Below are positions 1-9,481 of a DNA stretch of 64,000 bases, piece by piece (the stretch's first letter is position 1; every line of letters begins with the position of its first letter). Source of the stretch: Amycolatopsis pithecellobii (GTDB lineage: Bacteria > Actinomycetota > Actinomycetes > Mycobacteriales > Pseudonocardiaceae); NCBI RefSeq assembly GCF_009707865.1, contig NZ_WMBA01000010.1:1-64000 (forward strand), written 5' to 3'. The notes under the pieces are model-generated. The model had not been told where the DNA came from and made no database searches. It saw only the letters and a list, made by a program, of their open reading frames with translations. The position numbers and the translations under genes are program-made.

Positions 1-427
1 GCGCCTTGGCTGCGTCGGCCTGCCGCTGATCACGGGTGACCATGGCGACCGGCGCGCCGCCGACGAGGCTCACGGCGTCACGCATCGCGACGGCAAGGTG
101 GATCGCGTCAAGTGTGCGAACCGGTTTATCGCCGAGCACCACGTGGCGTGCGGTGGGCATGATCTGATGGGGAGCCAACGGGATCAGGTTGAGCAAGCCC
201 TGCTCGGTGTCCTCGTCGAACTGGGCCAGGAACTCGGGCGCGCCGGGTATCCGGCCTTGCCGCTTCGCCGTGGCGATCGCGCTCGCGAACTCGAGCCGGG
301 TCAGTTCGCTGGTCAACACGAGGTGCCCGTTCTCGAACAGAAGCTCGCGCAGCGCGCGATGATCGGGCTCGTCCGCGAGGTACGCACCGGCGACGGCGCT
401 CGTGTCCGCGTAAAGGGCGATCACCAC
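1..427 (-). CDS. VapC-like PIN-domain toxin (3' end outside window)
   Basis: Probable PIN-fold ribonuclease toxin of a type II toxin-antitoxin pair. The translation opens with an Asp in the context ALYADTSA, has a mid-region Glu in ELTRLEFASA, and a late Asp in KPVRTLDAIHLAVA; these are the acidic positions expected of the Mg-binding PIN site. The start is one of two adjacent GTG codons (427 or 424) that overlap the stop of the antitoxin gene, so the two are translationally coupled. About 142 residues are visible, close to the full length of the family, but the C-terminus runs off the window. The RNA target cannot be read from sequence. Confidence 0.85.
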   Translation of the reverse strand, partial: MVIALYADTSAVAGAYLADEPDHRALRELLFENGHLVLTSELTRLEFASAIATAKRQGRIPGAPEFLAQFDEDTEQGLLNLIPLAPHQIMPTARHVVLGDKPVRTLDAIHLAVAMRDAVSLVGGAPVAMVTRDQRQADAAKA

Positions 428-717
428 TCACCTCGCGACCACTCCAGCGCCTCGCTGACCGCGGTGCCCCAGCCGCGCGACATCTCCTCGAGCTCATCGC
501 GTCCGGGCGCGGGGCTTTCCGGCTCGAAGACGATGATCTTGCCCTCCGCGAGCATGCGCCTGTGCCACTCTTCGCGGGTTTCTTCCTTGTCGACGGCAGC
601 CTTGAGCGTCGCGGTGACGAACTCGTTCATGCTGCGCCCCTCGGCTTCGGCCTTCGCTTTGATGCGCGCATGAAGGTCGTCGTCGAGCCGCGCAATCATC
701 TGTTTCACGACTCCCAT
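421..717 (-). CDS. Arc/ribbon-helix-helix type antitoxin
   Basis: 98-residue antitoxin paired with the PIN toxin that follows. The N-terminus (KQMIARLDDDLHARIKAKA, then GRSMNEFV) has the strand-helix-helix pattern of ribbon-helix-helix DNA-binding antitoxins; the rest is acidic and probably wraps the toxin. The ATG at 717 is chosen because the RHH fold begins there; the frame stays open further upstream but that part has no sense as protein. Overlap with the toxin start gives coupled translation. Autoregulation is expected from the family, and 11-bp direct repeats lie across the start codon. Confidence 0.85.
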   Translation of the reverse strand: MGVVKQMIARLDDDLHARIKAKAEAEGRSMNEFVTATLKAAVDKEETREEWHRRMLAEGKIIVFEPESPAPGRDELEEMSRGWGTAVSEALEWSRGEW

Positions 718-747
718 GATAGCGCGAGATGTCAAGATGATAGCGCG
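716..747 (-). promoter_or_regulatory. Candidate antitoxin operator: paired direct repeats
   Basis: The 11-mer CGCGCTATCAT (read on the minus strand) occurs at 747-737 and again at 726-716, where it runs into the antitoxin ATG. The spacing is exactly 21 bp, two helical turns, as expected for binding of two RHH dimers on one face. Function is inferred from position and family habit. Confidence 0.5.
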
Positions 748-772
748 GCTCGACGCGGTATGACGTGCGGTT

Positions 773-2245
773 TCAGTAGCGGTAGTGCTCCGACTTGTAC
801 GGGCCTTCGACATCGACGTCGATGTACTCCGCCTGTTCCTTCGTCAGCTTCGTCAGCTCGCCGCCGAGGGCCTGCAGGTGGATCCGGGCGACCTTCTCGT
901 CGAGCTTCTTCGGCAGCCGGTAGACCTCGTTGTCGTATTCCTCGCGCTTGGTGAACAGCTCGACCTGCGCGATGACCTGGTTGGAGAAGCTGTTGGACAT
1001 CACGAACGACGGATGTCCGGTCGCATTGCCCAGGTTCAGCAACCGGCCTTCGGACAGCACGAGAATGCTGTGCCCATCCGGGAAGACCCACTCGTCGACC
1101 TGAGGCTTGATGTTCACCCGCCGGATTCCCGGGTACCGGGTCAGGCCCGCGATATCGATCTCATTGTCGAAATGGCCGATGTTGCCGACGATGGTCTGAT
1201 GCTTCATCCGCGCCATGTGCTCGGCCATCACCACGTCCTTGTTGCCGGTCGTGGTGATCACGATGTCCGCCTCCGGCAGCGCGGACTCCAGCGTCTTGAC
1301 CTGGTAGCCGTCCATCGTCGCCTGCAACGCGCAGATCGGGTCGATCTCGGTGATGATCACCCGCGCACCCTGCCCTGCCAGCGACTCCGCCGCGCCCTTG
1401 CCGACGTCGCCGTAACCGCAGACGACCGCCACCTTGCCACCGATGAGCACGTCGGTGCCGCGGTTGATGCCGTCGATGAGCGAATGCCGGATGCCGTACC
1501 GGTTGTCGAACTTCGACTTCGTCACCGAGTCGTTCACGTTGATCGCCGGGAACAGCAGTTTCCCTTGCGCCGCCAGCTGGTACAGCCGCAGCACACCGGT
1601 CGTGGTCTCCTCCGTCACGCCACGGATGCCGGCGCCGACACGCGTCCACTTGCCCGCGTCGGCGGCCAGCGAGTCGCGCAACAGGCCGAGGAAGACCTTC
1701 CACTCGTCCGGATCGTTGTCGTCCGCCGGCGGCACCACACCGGCGGCCTCGAACTCGGTCCCGCGATGCACGAGCATCGTCGCGTCGCCACCGTCGTCGA
1801 GGATCATGTTCGGGCCCTCACCGTCCCAGGTGAGCATCCGCTCGGTGCACCACCAGTACTCCTCGAGCGACTCGCCCTTCCACGCGAACACCGGCACGCC
1901 CTTCGGCTCCTCCACCGAGCCGTGCGGGCCGACGACGACCGCGGCCGCCGCGTGGTCCTGCGTGGAGAAGATGTTGCACGAGGCCCAGCGGACCTCCGCG
2001 CCGAGCGCGACCAACGTCTCGATCAGTACCGCGGTCTGGACCGTCATGTGCAGCGATCCGGAGACCCTGGCGCCGCGCAGCGGAAACACTTCCGCGTACT
2101 CACGGCGCAATGCCATCAGCCCCGGCATCTCATGCTCGGCCAGCCGGATCTCCTTGCGGCCGAACTCGGCCAGCTCCAGATCCGCGACCGCGAACTCCAC
2201 CCCATTACGGGTGTCGTGCCATTTGGCAACGCTTTCGGGGGTCAT
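773..2245 (-). CDS. ahcY: S-adenosyl-L-homocysteine hydrolase
   Basis: Cytosolic NAD-dependent enzyme that splits S-adenosylhomocysteine into adenosine and homocysteine, clearing the inhibitory product of SAM methylations. The 490-residue length is that of the long bacterial type. Visible hallmarks are the substrate-domain block [26 protein letters not shown] before the cofactor domain, the NAD-binding GYGDVGKG near residue 275, and a C-terminal HYRY. ATG at 2245 is preceded by GGAGG at normal spacing; the frame is open further upstream but that part does not resemble the family. The gene is divergent from the next one with only 85 bp between; no SAH riboswitch is seen there. Confidence 0.97.
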   Translation of the reverse strand: MTPESVAKWHDTRNGVEFAVADLELAEFGRKEIRLAEHEMPGLMALRREYAEVFPLRGARVSGSLHMTVQTAVLIETLVALGAEVRWASCNIFSTQDHAAAAVVVGPHGSVEEPKGVPVFAWKGESLEEYWWCTERMLTWDGEGPNMILDDGGDATMLVHRGTEFEAAGVVPPADDNDPDEWKVFLGLLRDSLAADAGKWTRVGAGIRGVTEETTTGVLRLYQLAAQGKLLFPAINVNDSVTKSKFDNRYGIRHSLIDGINRGTDVLIGGKVAVVCGYGDVGKGAAESLAGQGARVIITEIDPICALQATMDGYQVKTLESALPEADIVITTTGNKDVVMAEHMARMKHQTIVGNIGHFDNEIDIAGLTRYPGIRRVNIKPQVDEWVFPDGHSILVLSEGRLLNLGNATGHPSFVMSNSFSNQVIAQVELFTKREEYDNEVYRLPKKLDEKVARIHLQALGGELTKLTKEQAEYIDVDVEGPYKSEHYRY

Positions 2246-2330
2246 CGGGCATTTCCTCCAAGAGTTGGTGACACCTGAACAGTACCGTTGTCGGTTCATT
2301 CCGTTACACCTTCGTGAAGGAGACAGCCAC

Positions 2331-4634
2331 GTGCCGATTCCCGGCCCGGAAACCCGGATCGTCGAACTGCGGGTGCCCGGCGTCACCGGTACCACCGGTG
2401 AGGCATTGCTGGACGCGGTGAGCACGGTCGAGGTCGCCGGTGACGGGGTCGGCCGCGTGGTCCGGCCGTCCGACCGGCTGCGCCGGCCTGCGCCGGGGCC
2501 GGTGCTACAGGCGCTCGGCCGCTCAGTTCCGCGGACTCTCGAGGGTTACCTGTGGGGCGCGATGACCTCAGGCGGCGCCGCGAAGGCGACTTGGGCGCTG
2601 CTTTTCCCTTTCTCTCTGGCGAATGTGGCGTTCTGGATGCTGCCGCCCGCGCCGGAGGGCAGCCGCACCGCCGCCGCGTTCGGGGCGGTGTGCCGGAGCC
2701 TGCTGCGCGTCGCCGGGTTGCTGCTGACGATGCTGCTGGTCGGGCAGCTCTCGGTGATCGCGCTCGACCTGTTCGCGACGCAATGTCTCGCACCCGGTTC
2801 GGCCTGCCTGTCCGTCGTACCGGAGCGGCTGCGCGAGCTGACCGTGCTGCGCACGATCGCCGGGCTGGTGCCGCTGGCCGTGGTGGTCTTCGTGCTGTAC
2901 CGGGTCTCCGGCACGAAATGGAAGGTCACCGCGGAAGACGTACCGGCGCGGCGGGGCGCTCTGCCCGGCGACATTCTGCGCGACGGGACGAGTGCGCCGG
3001 ACCTGCGCAGCGTGCACGCGGTCGCCGCGCTGGCGACGGCGACGCTACTCGCGCTCGGCGGCCCGTTGCACGCGCCGGACCGGGTGCCCGAGTTGACCGC
3101 GTGGATCTGCGCGCTCGCACTCGTGCTGGCCACCCTGTTGACGGCCGCGGCCGGGGTGCGCTCGCTGCAACGGTGGGCCCGGCGCAGCGTGCTCGCGTTC
3201 GCGACGCTGGTCTTCGCCTCGGTCGCCGCGTTCCGGCCCGTGCTGCCCGCCGGGTCGGATGACACGGTGCAGGCGCTCGGCGCCGCGTTGCTGGTGGTCT
3301 CCGTCCTGTTCGCCGTCCTGCTCATCCCGGCCGCAGTGCTGGGCGGGCGGATCTGGCGTGCACAGCCGAAGCGGCTGCGGCCATGGCTCGGGGGTTGGGC
3401 GGCCGCGCCGGTGCTGGCACTCGCGGTTCTGCTGGGCGGCGGTTTCGGGGCCGGGCTCGCGATCGCGCTGCGCCGGCTCGCCGGTGCGTCCGCACTGCAA
3501 CTGCCCGTCAGCTACACGCCGGTGACCGTGTTGTGGGGCGCTGGGCTGGCGCTTGCCGCTTTGCTGGCGGCGCTGGGGTTCGCGGTCGGCGTGCCACTGC
3601 GCCGCCGTCGGCGCGGTGTGCCGGAGATCGTGGAACTGCTACAGGACACTCACGGCGACGAGAAGGCGGCGGCCGCGGCCTGGGCCCGCTCGTCGTGGGA
3701 GCGGCGGCATCTGCACCAGCTGGTGTCCGGTGTCGTGTTCGGCATGTCCGCCGGCGCGGCCGCGCTTCTGGTGGCGCACTACGTTTTCCATTACCTGCCG
3801 GGCTGGTTCAATCCACTGTCCGCGCTCGGGGTTTTCGCGCTCGGCGCGATGGCAGCCGGGCTGCTGCGGGTGGTCTATACCGCCGCTACGAAACCCGGCC
3901 GGAACCGGCATCTCGGCGCGCTCGCGGATCTGGTGTGCTTCTGGCCGCGGGTGGTGCATCCGGCCGTGCCACCGAGTTATGCGCTCAAGGTCGTGCCCGA
4001 ACTGACCGCACGCGCGAAGGAACATCTGGCCGAACCGAGCACGCGGGTCGTGCTCGGCGGGCACAACATCGGCAGCCTTCTCGCGCTCATCGCAGCCTCG
4101 CGGCTGATGCACGATCTGCCGGAGGACGACCGCGAACGCGTCGGCCTGCTCACCGCGGGTTCGCCGCTGCAGTGGGGCTATCAGCGCGCGTTCCCAGCGG
4201 TGCTCTCGCTGGACGCGCTGACCACGTTGTTCGGTGAGCTCGGCGGACGGTGGCGGGGCCTGGCCCGCGGCACCGACATCTTCGGCGGCGGGGTCACGTC
4301 GTGGCGGCAGAAGGTGGTCGACGGCAAGCTCCTCGGCGTCGGTTTCCTGCCCACCGGCGAGGTCGGCGCGCTGGGGCCCGCGCAGTCCGGCCCGAGCGGC
4401 GCCCTCGTCCTCGGCGGGGATCACTGGCTGCCCGACCCGATCCGCAACACGTCCGGCACCCGGCGCTGGGCCGCCGGTGTGCTCGGGCACAGCGACTACG
4501 AGGTCGATCCGGAATGGGACCGCGCGGTCGCGATGGCCGCGGGGCTCGAATTCCCAGACCGCCCATCGCGTCGGCCGTTCGGGGAACAGGTGCCGTTGTT
4601 CCCCGATCTTCCCCGGTTCAACCTGGCACGGTAA
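2331..4634 (+). CDS. Polytopic membrane protein with alpha/beta-hydrolase-like C-terminal domain
   Basis: 767-residue protein of unproven function. A short soluble head ([20 protein letters not shown]) is followed by about ten hydrophobic segments (roughly residues 85-540) and a cytosolic-looking tail resembling lipase/esterase folds: [14 protein letters not shown] near residue 579, [24 protein letters not shown] and [10 protein letters not shown]. In the nucleophile elbow (expected G-H-S-x-G) the serine position is Asn579, so the domain may be catalytically dead. GTG at 2331 is chosen because GAAGGAG lies 9 nt upstream. It overlaps the convergent permease gene by 17 bp. Confidence 0.8.
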   Translation: MPIPGPETRIVELRVPGVTGTTGEALLDAVSTVEVAGDGVGRVVRPSDRLRRPAPGPVLQALGRSVPRTLEGYLWGAMTSGGAAKATWALLFPFSLANVAFWMLPPAPEGSRTAAAFGAVCRSLLRVAGLLLTMLLVGQLSVIALDLFATQCLAPGSACLSVVPERLRELTVLRTIAGLVPLAVVVFVLYRVSGTKWKVTAEDVPARRGALPGDILRDGTSAPDLRSVHAVAALATATLLALGGPLHAPDRVPELTAWICALALVLATLLTAAAGVRSLQRWARRSVLAFATLVFASVAAFRPVLPAGSDDTVQALGAALLVVSVLFAVLLIPAAVLGGRIWRAQPKRLRPWLGGWAAAPVLALAVLLGGGFGAGLAIALRRLAGASALQLPVSYTPVTVLWGAGLALAALLAALGFAVGVPLRRRRRGVPEIVELLQDTHGDEKAAAAAWARSSWERRHLHQLVSGVVFGMSAGAAALLVAHYVFHYLPGWFNPLSALGVFALGAMAAGLLRVVYTAATKPGRNRHLGALADLVCFWPRVVHPAVPPSYALKVVPELTARAKEHLAEPSTRVVLGGHNIGSLLALIAASRLMHDLPEDDRERVGLLTAGSPLQWGYQRAFPAVLSLDALTTLFGELGGRWRGLARGTDIFGGGVTSWRQKVVDGKLLGVGFLPTGEVGALGPAQSGPSGALVLGGDHWLPDPIRNTSGTRRWAAGVLGHSDYEVDPEWDRAVAMAAGLEFPDRPSRRPFGEQVPLFPDLPRFNLAR

Positions 4635-6126
4635 CTTTCGCGTTTCGCTTGCCCAGTAAGGAATTCCGGCGGCTGTAGGCGAAGTAGATCACCACGCCGA
4701 CCACCATCCAGGCCGCGAACCGCAGCCAGGTGAGCACCGTCAGGTTCAGCATCAGCCACAGGCAGGCGAGGATCGCCAGTAGCGGGATCACCGGCACACC
4801 GGGCACCTTGAACGCGCGCGGCAGGTCCGGGTGTGTGCGGCGAAGGATCAGCACCCCCGCCGAGACCAGCACGAAGGCGAACAGGGTGCCGACGTTGACC
4901 ATCTCCTCCAGCTTGTCCGCCGGGAAGAACGTGGCCGCGATCGCGACGAGCGCGCCGACCAGCAGCGTCGCGCGCGACGGCGTGCCGCGCGGACCCGTGC
5001 GCGCGAGCCCGCGCGGCAGCAGGCCATCGCGCGACATCGCGAACAGGATCCGGACCTGGCCGAGCATCAGCACCATCACGACGGTGGTCAGGCCGGCGAG
5101 CGCACCGACGGAGATCACGTTCGCCGCCCAGTCCACCCCGTTCACGGCAAACGCGGTGGCCAGCGTCTTGTGGCTGCCGTCGCCGGCCTTGGTCGCGAGG
5201 TCGCCGTAGGGCACCATGCCGACGACGACCAGCGACACGGCCACGTACAACACGGTCACGATCGCGAGCGAACCGAAGATGCCGCGCGGCACAGAACGTT
5301 GCGGGTTCCGGGTTTCCTCCGCCGTGGTGGCGACGATGTCGAACCCGATGAACGCGAAGAAGACGAGAGAAGCACCGGCCAGCAAGCCGAACGCACCGAA
5401 CGAACTGCTGGCGCCACCGGCGGCGAGTGAGAACAGCGATTGGTTCACACCGGTCTCGCCGGAACCCGAATCGGCGGCGGGCGGGATGAACGGGTGGTAG
5501 TTCGCGCCCTTGATGTAGACGCCACCGAGCACGATGACGAACAACACGATGAGCACCTTGATCGCGGTGATCACCATCGACACCCGGGAGGACAGCTTCG
5601 TCCCGACCGCCAAGACCGTAGTCAGCGCGGCGACGAGCGCCAGCGCACCCCAGTCGACGCCGACGCTTCCGATCGAGAACGTGGTTTTCGCGCCGGCGCC
5701 GAAAAGGTAGCCCAGCACGGTTTCCAGGTAGACCGACCAGCCCTTGGCGACCGCGGCGCCGCCGACAGCCAGTTCCAGCACCAGGTCCCAGCCGATGACC
5801 CACGCCATGAACTCGCCGAAAGTGGCGTAGGAGAACGTATACGCGCTGCCTGCGACCGGCACGGTGGAAGCGAATTCCGCGTAACACAAGGCCGCGAGTC
5901 CACATGCGACAGCGGCGAGTACGAACGCCAGCGAAACCGACGGGCCGGCATAGTCACCCGCGGTGCGCGCGGTGAGCGTGAAAATCCCGGCGCCGATCAC
6001 GACCGCGACCCCGAAGACCGTCAGATCCCAGGCGGAAAGGTTGCGCCGTAACCGGGTTTCCGGTTCGTCAGTGTCCTTAATGGACTGTTCGATGGATTTC
6101 GTCCGCCGCAATCCGTTGCCTGGCAA
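4618..6126 (-). CDS. APC-family amino acid permease
   Basis: 502-residue inner-membrane permease with about 12-14 transmembrane segments. The first helix carries VIGAGIFTLTA, the unwound substrate-binding motif of the amino acid-polyamine-organocation superfamily; later landmarks are AFIGFDIVATTAEETRNPQR and the C-terminal pair of helices typical of CAT-type (cationic amino acid) transporters. The substrate (a cationic or neutral amino acid) cannot be fixed from sequence. ATG at 6126 begins a hydrophilic 30-residue tail, usual for this group. It stands alone, with its 3' end overlapping the convergent upstream gene. Confidence 0.92.
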   Translation of the reverse strand: MPGNGLRRTKSIEQSIKDTDEPETRLRRNLSAWDLTVFGVAVVIGAGIFTLTARTAGDYAGPSVSLAFVLAAVACGLAALCYAEFASTVPVAGSAYTFSYATFGEFMAWVIGWDLVLELAVGGAAVAKGWSVYLETVLGYLFGAGAKTTFSIGSVGVDWGALALVAALTTVLAVGTKLSSRVSMVITAIKVLIVLFVIVLGGVYIKGANYHPFIPPAADSGSGETGVNQSLFSLAAGGASSSFGAFGLLAGASLVFFAFIGFDIVATTAEETRNPQRSVPRGIFGSLAIVTVLYVAVSLVVVGMVPYGDLATKAGDGSHKTLATAFAVNGVDWAANVISVGALAGLTTVVMVLMLGQVRILFAMSRDGLLPRGLARTGPRGTPSRATLLVGALVAIAATFFPADKLEEMVNVGTLFAFVLVSAGVLILRRTHPDLPRAFKVPGVPVIPLLAILACLWLMLNLTVLTWLRFAAWMVVGVVIYFAYSRRNSLLGKRNAKVTVPG

Positions 6127-6197
6127 GGTCTCGCTCCTCCCGGCTCCCGAGGTAGGTCCGGTGAATCACGATAACCCCATGGGGAGAACGGTGCGAA

Positions 6198-7112
6198 TCA
6201 AGCGATCTGGCGGTCCAGATCGGGCTCGAGGTAGATCAGCCGCGCGACCGGCACCTTCGCCCGCACGCGCGCTTCGGCTTCGTCGATGGCAAAGGCGACG
6301 CGGCTCAGCTCGAGGTTCGGTGCCAGCGCCAGCTTGGCGGCGACGAGCAGCTCATCGGGACCGAGGTACTGGGTGCGGATGTGGATCACGCGCTCGACGT
6401 CACCACCGGTCAGCTCGGCGACGATGGCCTCGAGTTGCGCGTCGGTGGCGCCCTCGCCGATCAGCAGGCTCTTCATCTCCACGATCAGGATGATCGCGAT
6501 GACCCCCAGCAGCGTGCCGATCATGATCGTGCCGATGCCGTCCCACACCGGGTCACCGGTCACCTCCGACAGCCCGACCCCGATCAGCGCGAACAGGAGA
6601 CCGAACAGCGCGCCGGTGTCCTCCAGCAGCACGACCGGCAACTCGGGAGTGCGTGACTGGCGGATGAAGCCCCACCACGTGACGTCACCCTTGATCTTGC
6701 GGGATTCGCCCATCGCCGTGACGAAACTGTAGGCCTCCAGCCCGATCGCGACGACCAGGATCAGCACGGCGACGAGCGGCGCGCTCAGCGGCTCCGGATG
6801 CTGGACCTTGTGGATGCCTTCGTAGAGCGCGAACGCCGAGCCCAGCGTGAACAGCATGAGCGCCACGACGAACGAGTAGAAGTACCGGTCCCGCCCGAAA
6901 CCGAACGGATGCTCACGCGTAGCCCGGCGCCGCGACGAGCGCTGGCCGAGAAGCAACAGACCCTGATTGGACGTGTCGGCCAGCGAGTGCACCGACTCGG
7001 CGAGCATCGACGACGACCCGGTGAACAGGAAGCCGACGAATTTCGCCACGGCGATCCCGGCATTGGCGGCCAGCGCCGCGAGAATCGCCTTCGTTCCGCC
7101 ACCTGCCGACAC
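6198..7112 (-). CDS. Cation diffusion facilitator (Zn/Fe/Mn efflux)
   Basis: 304-residue CDF-family antiporter exporting divalent metal against protons. Six hydrophobic segments are visible; helix II has the metal-site block ESVHSLADTSNQ, the TM II-III loop carries HPFGFGRDRYFYSF, and the last 90 residues form the cytosolic ferredoxin-like domain. The ESRKIKGDVTWWGFIRQSR insertion resembles the ZnT9-like branch. GTG at 7112 is preferred because AGGGAG lies 6 nt upstream; an ATG at 7136 is in frame but has no ribosome site. Which metal is moved is unknown. Confidence 0.9.
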   Translation of the reverse strand: MSAGGGTKAILAALAANAGIAVAKFVGFLFTGSSSMLAESVHSLADTSNQGLLLLGQRSSRRRATREHPFGFGRDRYFYSFVVALMLFTLGSAFALYEGIHKVQHPEPLSAPLVAVLILVVAIGLEAYSFVTAMGESRKIKGDVTWWGFIRQSRTPELPVVLLEDTGALFGLLFALIGVGLSEVTGDPVWDGIGTIMIGTLLGVIAIILIVEMKSLLIGEGATDAQLEAIVAELTGGDVERVIHIRTQYLGPDELLVAAKLALAPNLELSRVAFAIDEAEARVRAKVPVARLIYLEPDLDRQIA

Positions 7113-7203
7113 GCTGACTCCCTGAACTCGCCCCATTTGTCGGAGTGCAGCCTAAAGGGGCCGCATTCCTCCCGGGCTACCGGCTGGCCGGCACACGGAG
7201 CCC

Positions 7204-7683
7204 TCAGCGCAGCAGCGGGAGACCGCCGACCAGCTTGTCGATCTTGTTGCGCGGGCCGACGAGGCTCACCGCGTAGTAGCTCAGCTCGTCCTCGTCGCTG
7301 GCCGCGACAGCGGCGCGGTACTCCTCGTAGTTCCGGCTCACCTGGGCATGCTTGGACATGTCCGCGATGAACAGCCCGTCCTTGGCCACCGCCTTCGTGC
7401 GGATCTCGCGCACCTTCGCCGCATCCGCCGCGAGGATCGAGCAGCCGCTCCACGGCAGGCCGGGATGGGCTTGGCCGGACGCGTCGACCGCTCCGGCGCC
7501 GACCACCTCCGGCAGCGCCGACGCGACGGCCGCGCCCAGACAGGTCGCCGCGTTCGCGATCAGCCCGGCGCCGAGCGACTCGTCGGCGACGATGACCCAT
7601 TTCAGCTTCGCCGCCCGAGTGCCGACGCCTTCCCGAACGTCGGCCGCGAGAACGGCCCTGAGTTCCTGATGTTCTTCGGTCAC
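7204..7683 (-). CDS. DUF2000 family protein
   Basis: 159-residue soluble protein of the DUF2000 family (a peptidyl-tRNA hydrolase 2-like fold, no assigned reaction). Family features seen are the early KWVIVADESLGAGLIANAA segment, LPWSGCSIL near the middle, and the C-terminal GPRNKIDKLVGGLPLLR. It is divergent from an Lrp/AsnC regulator with 62 bp between them, the usual arrangement of an Lrp-type local regulator and its target, so control by that neighbour is likely. Confidence 0.85.
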   Translation of the reverse strand: MTEEHQELRAVLAADVREGVGTRAAKLKWVIVADESLGAGLIANAATCLGAAVASALPEVVGAGAVDASGQAHPGLPWSGCSILAADAAKVREIRTKAVAKDGLFIADMSKHAQVSRNYEEYRAAVAASDEDELSYYAVSLVGPRNKIDKLVGGLPLLR

Positions 7684-7745
7684 AGCCGCTCAAGCTAGCC
7701 AGAGATTGCCAACGGTGCTACCGTCGCCGAACTTCGTTCGGCAGA

Positions 7746-8219
7746 ATGGCTCCCGTGGCCGAGCTGGACGAATTAGATCAGGCACTACTGCGGGAATTGC
7801 AGCGCGACGCACGGCGGACGAACCGCGAGCTGGCCGCCGCGACGGGCGTGTCGCCGTCCACGTCGCTGGAGCGCGTGCGCTCGCTGCGGGACCGCGGCGT
7901 CATCAGCGGATACCGGCTCGACGTCGACTACGCGAAGATCGGCCGCCCCGTGCAGGCGCTCATCGCGCTTCGCGTGCACCCGCCGAAACGCCAGGTCATC
8001 GAGGCCTTCCGGGAATGGGTCGCGCTGCTGCCGGAAACCGTCGGGGTGTTCGTCGTATCCGGCGGCGAGGATTTCCTCGTCCACGTCGCGGTTCCGGACA
8101 ACGACGCGCTGTACGCGTTCGTCATCGACCGGCTCACCCAACGGCCCGAAGTCGCGGACGTGCGCACCAGCGTCGTGTACGAGCACATCCGGCCCCGCGT
8201 GATCACCCCGGCGAACTAG
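7746..8219 (+). CDS. Lrp/AsnC family transcriptional regulator
   Basis: 157-residue regulator. Residues about 7-65 form the AsnC winged helix-turn-helix (LDQALLRELQRDARRTNRELA, then GVSPSTSLERVRSLRDRGVI); the C-terminal half is the RAM/ASNC effector and oligomerisation domain, with VSGGEDFLVHVAV and the final DVRTSVVYEHIRP. Ligands in this family are usually amino acids. It is divergent from the DUF2000 gene, its most likely target, and overlaps the end of manA by 4 bp. Confidence 0.93.
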   Translation: MAPVAELDELDQALLRELQRDARRTNRELAAATGVSPSTSLERVRSLRDRGVISGYRLDVDYAKIGRPVQALIALRVHPPKRQVIEAFREWVALLPETVGVFVVSGGEDFLVHVAVPDNDALYAFVIDRLTQRPEVADVRTSVVYEHIRPRVITPAN

Positions 8220-9436
8220 CGGCCCGAGGTCGCGCGGAACAGTTGCGTGCGGCCGTCGCCGAGAGGGCGGACGTGCACCGCCGGGTCGGACGCGGGCAGC
8301 CAGATCGACTCTCCTCGGCGCAACTCCAGCTCGGCCCCGTCATCGGCGCGGACGAGGACCCGGCCGGCAGTGCACAGCAAGATCTGCGGCGCCCCGGTCA
8401 CCACCCGGAGATCGTCCCGCTCGCCCGCCGCCCAGTCGCGGCGTGACAGCTCGAACTCGGGCGCGTCAGTCCGGTACACGTCGCCGCAACCGCTCGGCTC
8501 GCCCGGCATGACCGGCATGTCGCAGCAGCTGAAATCGACCACGCGCAGCAGCTCCGGCACGTCCACGTGCTTCGGGGTCAATCCGCAGCGCAGGATGTTG
8601 TCGGAGTTCGCGAGGATCTCCACCGCCGTGCCGTGCAGGTACAGGTGCAGGTTCCCGGCAGGCAGGTAGATCGCCTCGCCCGCACGCAGCGTCAGCCGGT
8701 TCAACAGCAGCGCCGCCAGCACCCCGGCATCCCGCGGATGCGCCTCACCCAGTTCCAGAATCGTGCGGCACTCGGTATCGAACTCGCCGTGGTCCTTCAC
8801 GTGCAGCACGCACGCGTCGAGCACCTCGGGCAGCAGCTCGTCGAGACTGGCCTGCGGCAACGTGATCCACGTCGTGAACAGCGCGCGCATGCCGTCCGAG
8901 TCCGGCTGCACGGCCAGCAGCTCGGTGTACTTCGCCAGGCCCGGGGTTTCGACCGCACGCAACAGCTGGATCGTGCGGTGCGGTTCGCGGAAACCGGCGA
9001 GCGCGTGGAACTCCGTCAGCGCGCACACCAGCTCGGGCTTCGCGGTCGGGTCGGGATAGTTGCGGTTGGGCGCGTCGCGCGGAATGCCGGCGGCCTCCTC
9101 ACGCGCGTGGCCCTCCGCGGACTGCTCGGCCGACGGGTGCGCCTGCATCGACAGCGGCTCCTCGACCGCGAGGATCTTGAGCAGGAACGGCAACCGGTTG
9201 TTCCATCGCTGCGCGCAATCCGGCCCCAGGTGCACCTGCGGGTCGGCCTCGATCAGGTCCAGCAGGCTGCGTTCCGTGCCGTCGGGCTCGACGATCCGCG
9301 AGGGGTCACCAGGATGCGCACCCATCCACAGCTCCGCCTCCGGATGAGGTGCCGGGACCTCGCGCCCCAGCAACTCCGGAATCGTCGTCCGGGACCCCCA
9401 CGCGTAGGGCCGCACGGCATTGCGGAGCAGCTCCAC
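8216..9436 (-). CDS. manA: Mannose-6-phosphate isomerase, class I
   Basis: 406-residue zinc enzyme interconverting fructose-6-phosphate and mannose-6-phosphate, first step to GDP-mannose. Family blocks are the N-terminal AWGSRTTIPELLG, GAHPGDPSRI, the metal/active-site segment LSMQAHPSAEQSAEGH, EAIYLPAGNLHLYLHG (with the late His ligand), and NSDNILRCGLTPKHVD. It is the last gene of the minus-strand run manB / Trm112 / SIS protein / manA, so the cell makes mannose-1-phosphate from one cluster. Confidence 0.96.
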   Translation of the reverse strand: MELLRNAVRPYAWGSRTTIPELLGREVPAPHPEAELWMGAHPGDPSRIVEPDGTERSLLDLIEADPQVHLGPDCAQRWNNRLPFLLKILAVEEPLSMQAHPSAEQSAEGHAREEAAGIPRDAPNRNYPDPTAKPELVCALTEFHALAGFREPHRTIQLLRAVETPGLAKYTELLAVQPDSDGMRALFTTWITLPQASLDELLPEVLDACVLHVKDHGEFDTECRTILELGEAHPRDAGVLAALLLNRLTLRAGEAIYLPAGNLHLYLHGTAVEILANSDNILRCGLTPKHVDVPELLRVVDFSCCDMPVMPGEPSGCGDVYRTDAPEFELSRRDWAAGERDDLRVVTGAPQILLCTAGRVLVRADDGAELELRRGESIWLPASDPAVHVRPLGDGRTQLFRATSGR

Positions 9437-9481
9437 TGTGTTCTCAACTCCTCGCCGCCTCGATGGCGGTTCTCGTTCAGC

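Noticed and set aside
785-2278. Long plus-strand frames over ahcY
   Set aside because: Shadow of S-adenosylhomocysteine hydrolase on the other strand.
2246-2330. SAH riboswitch before ahcY
   Set aside because: Only 85 bp of divergent space, with no recognisable SAH aptamer strands.
2552-3262. Arg/Ala-rich frames inside the polytopic membrane protein gene
   Set aside because: Out-of-frame shadows of a continuous 767-codon gene with ordered membrane helices.
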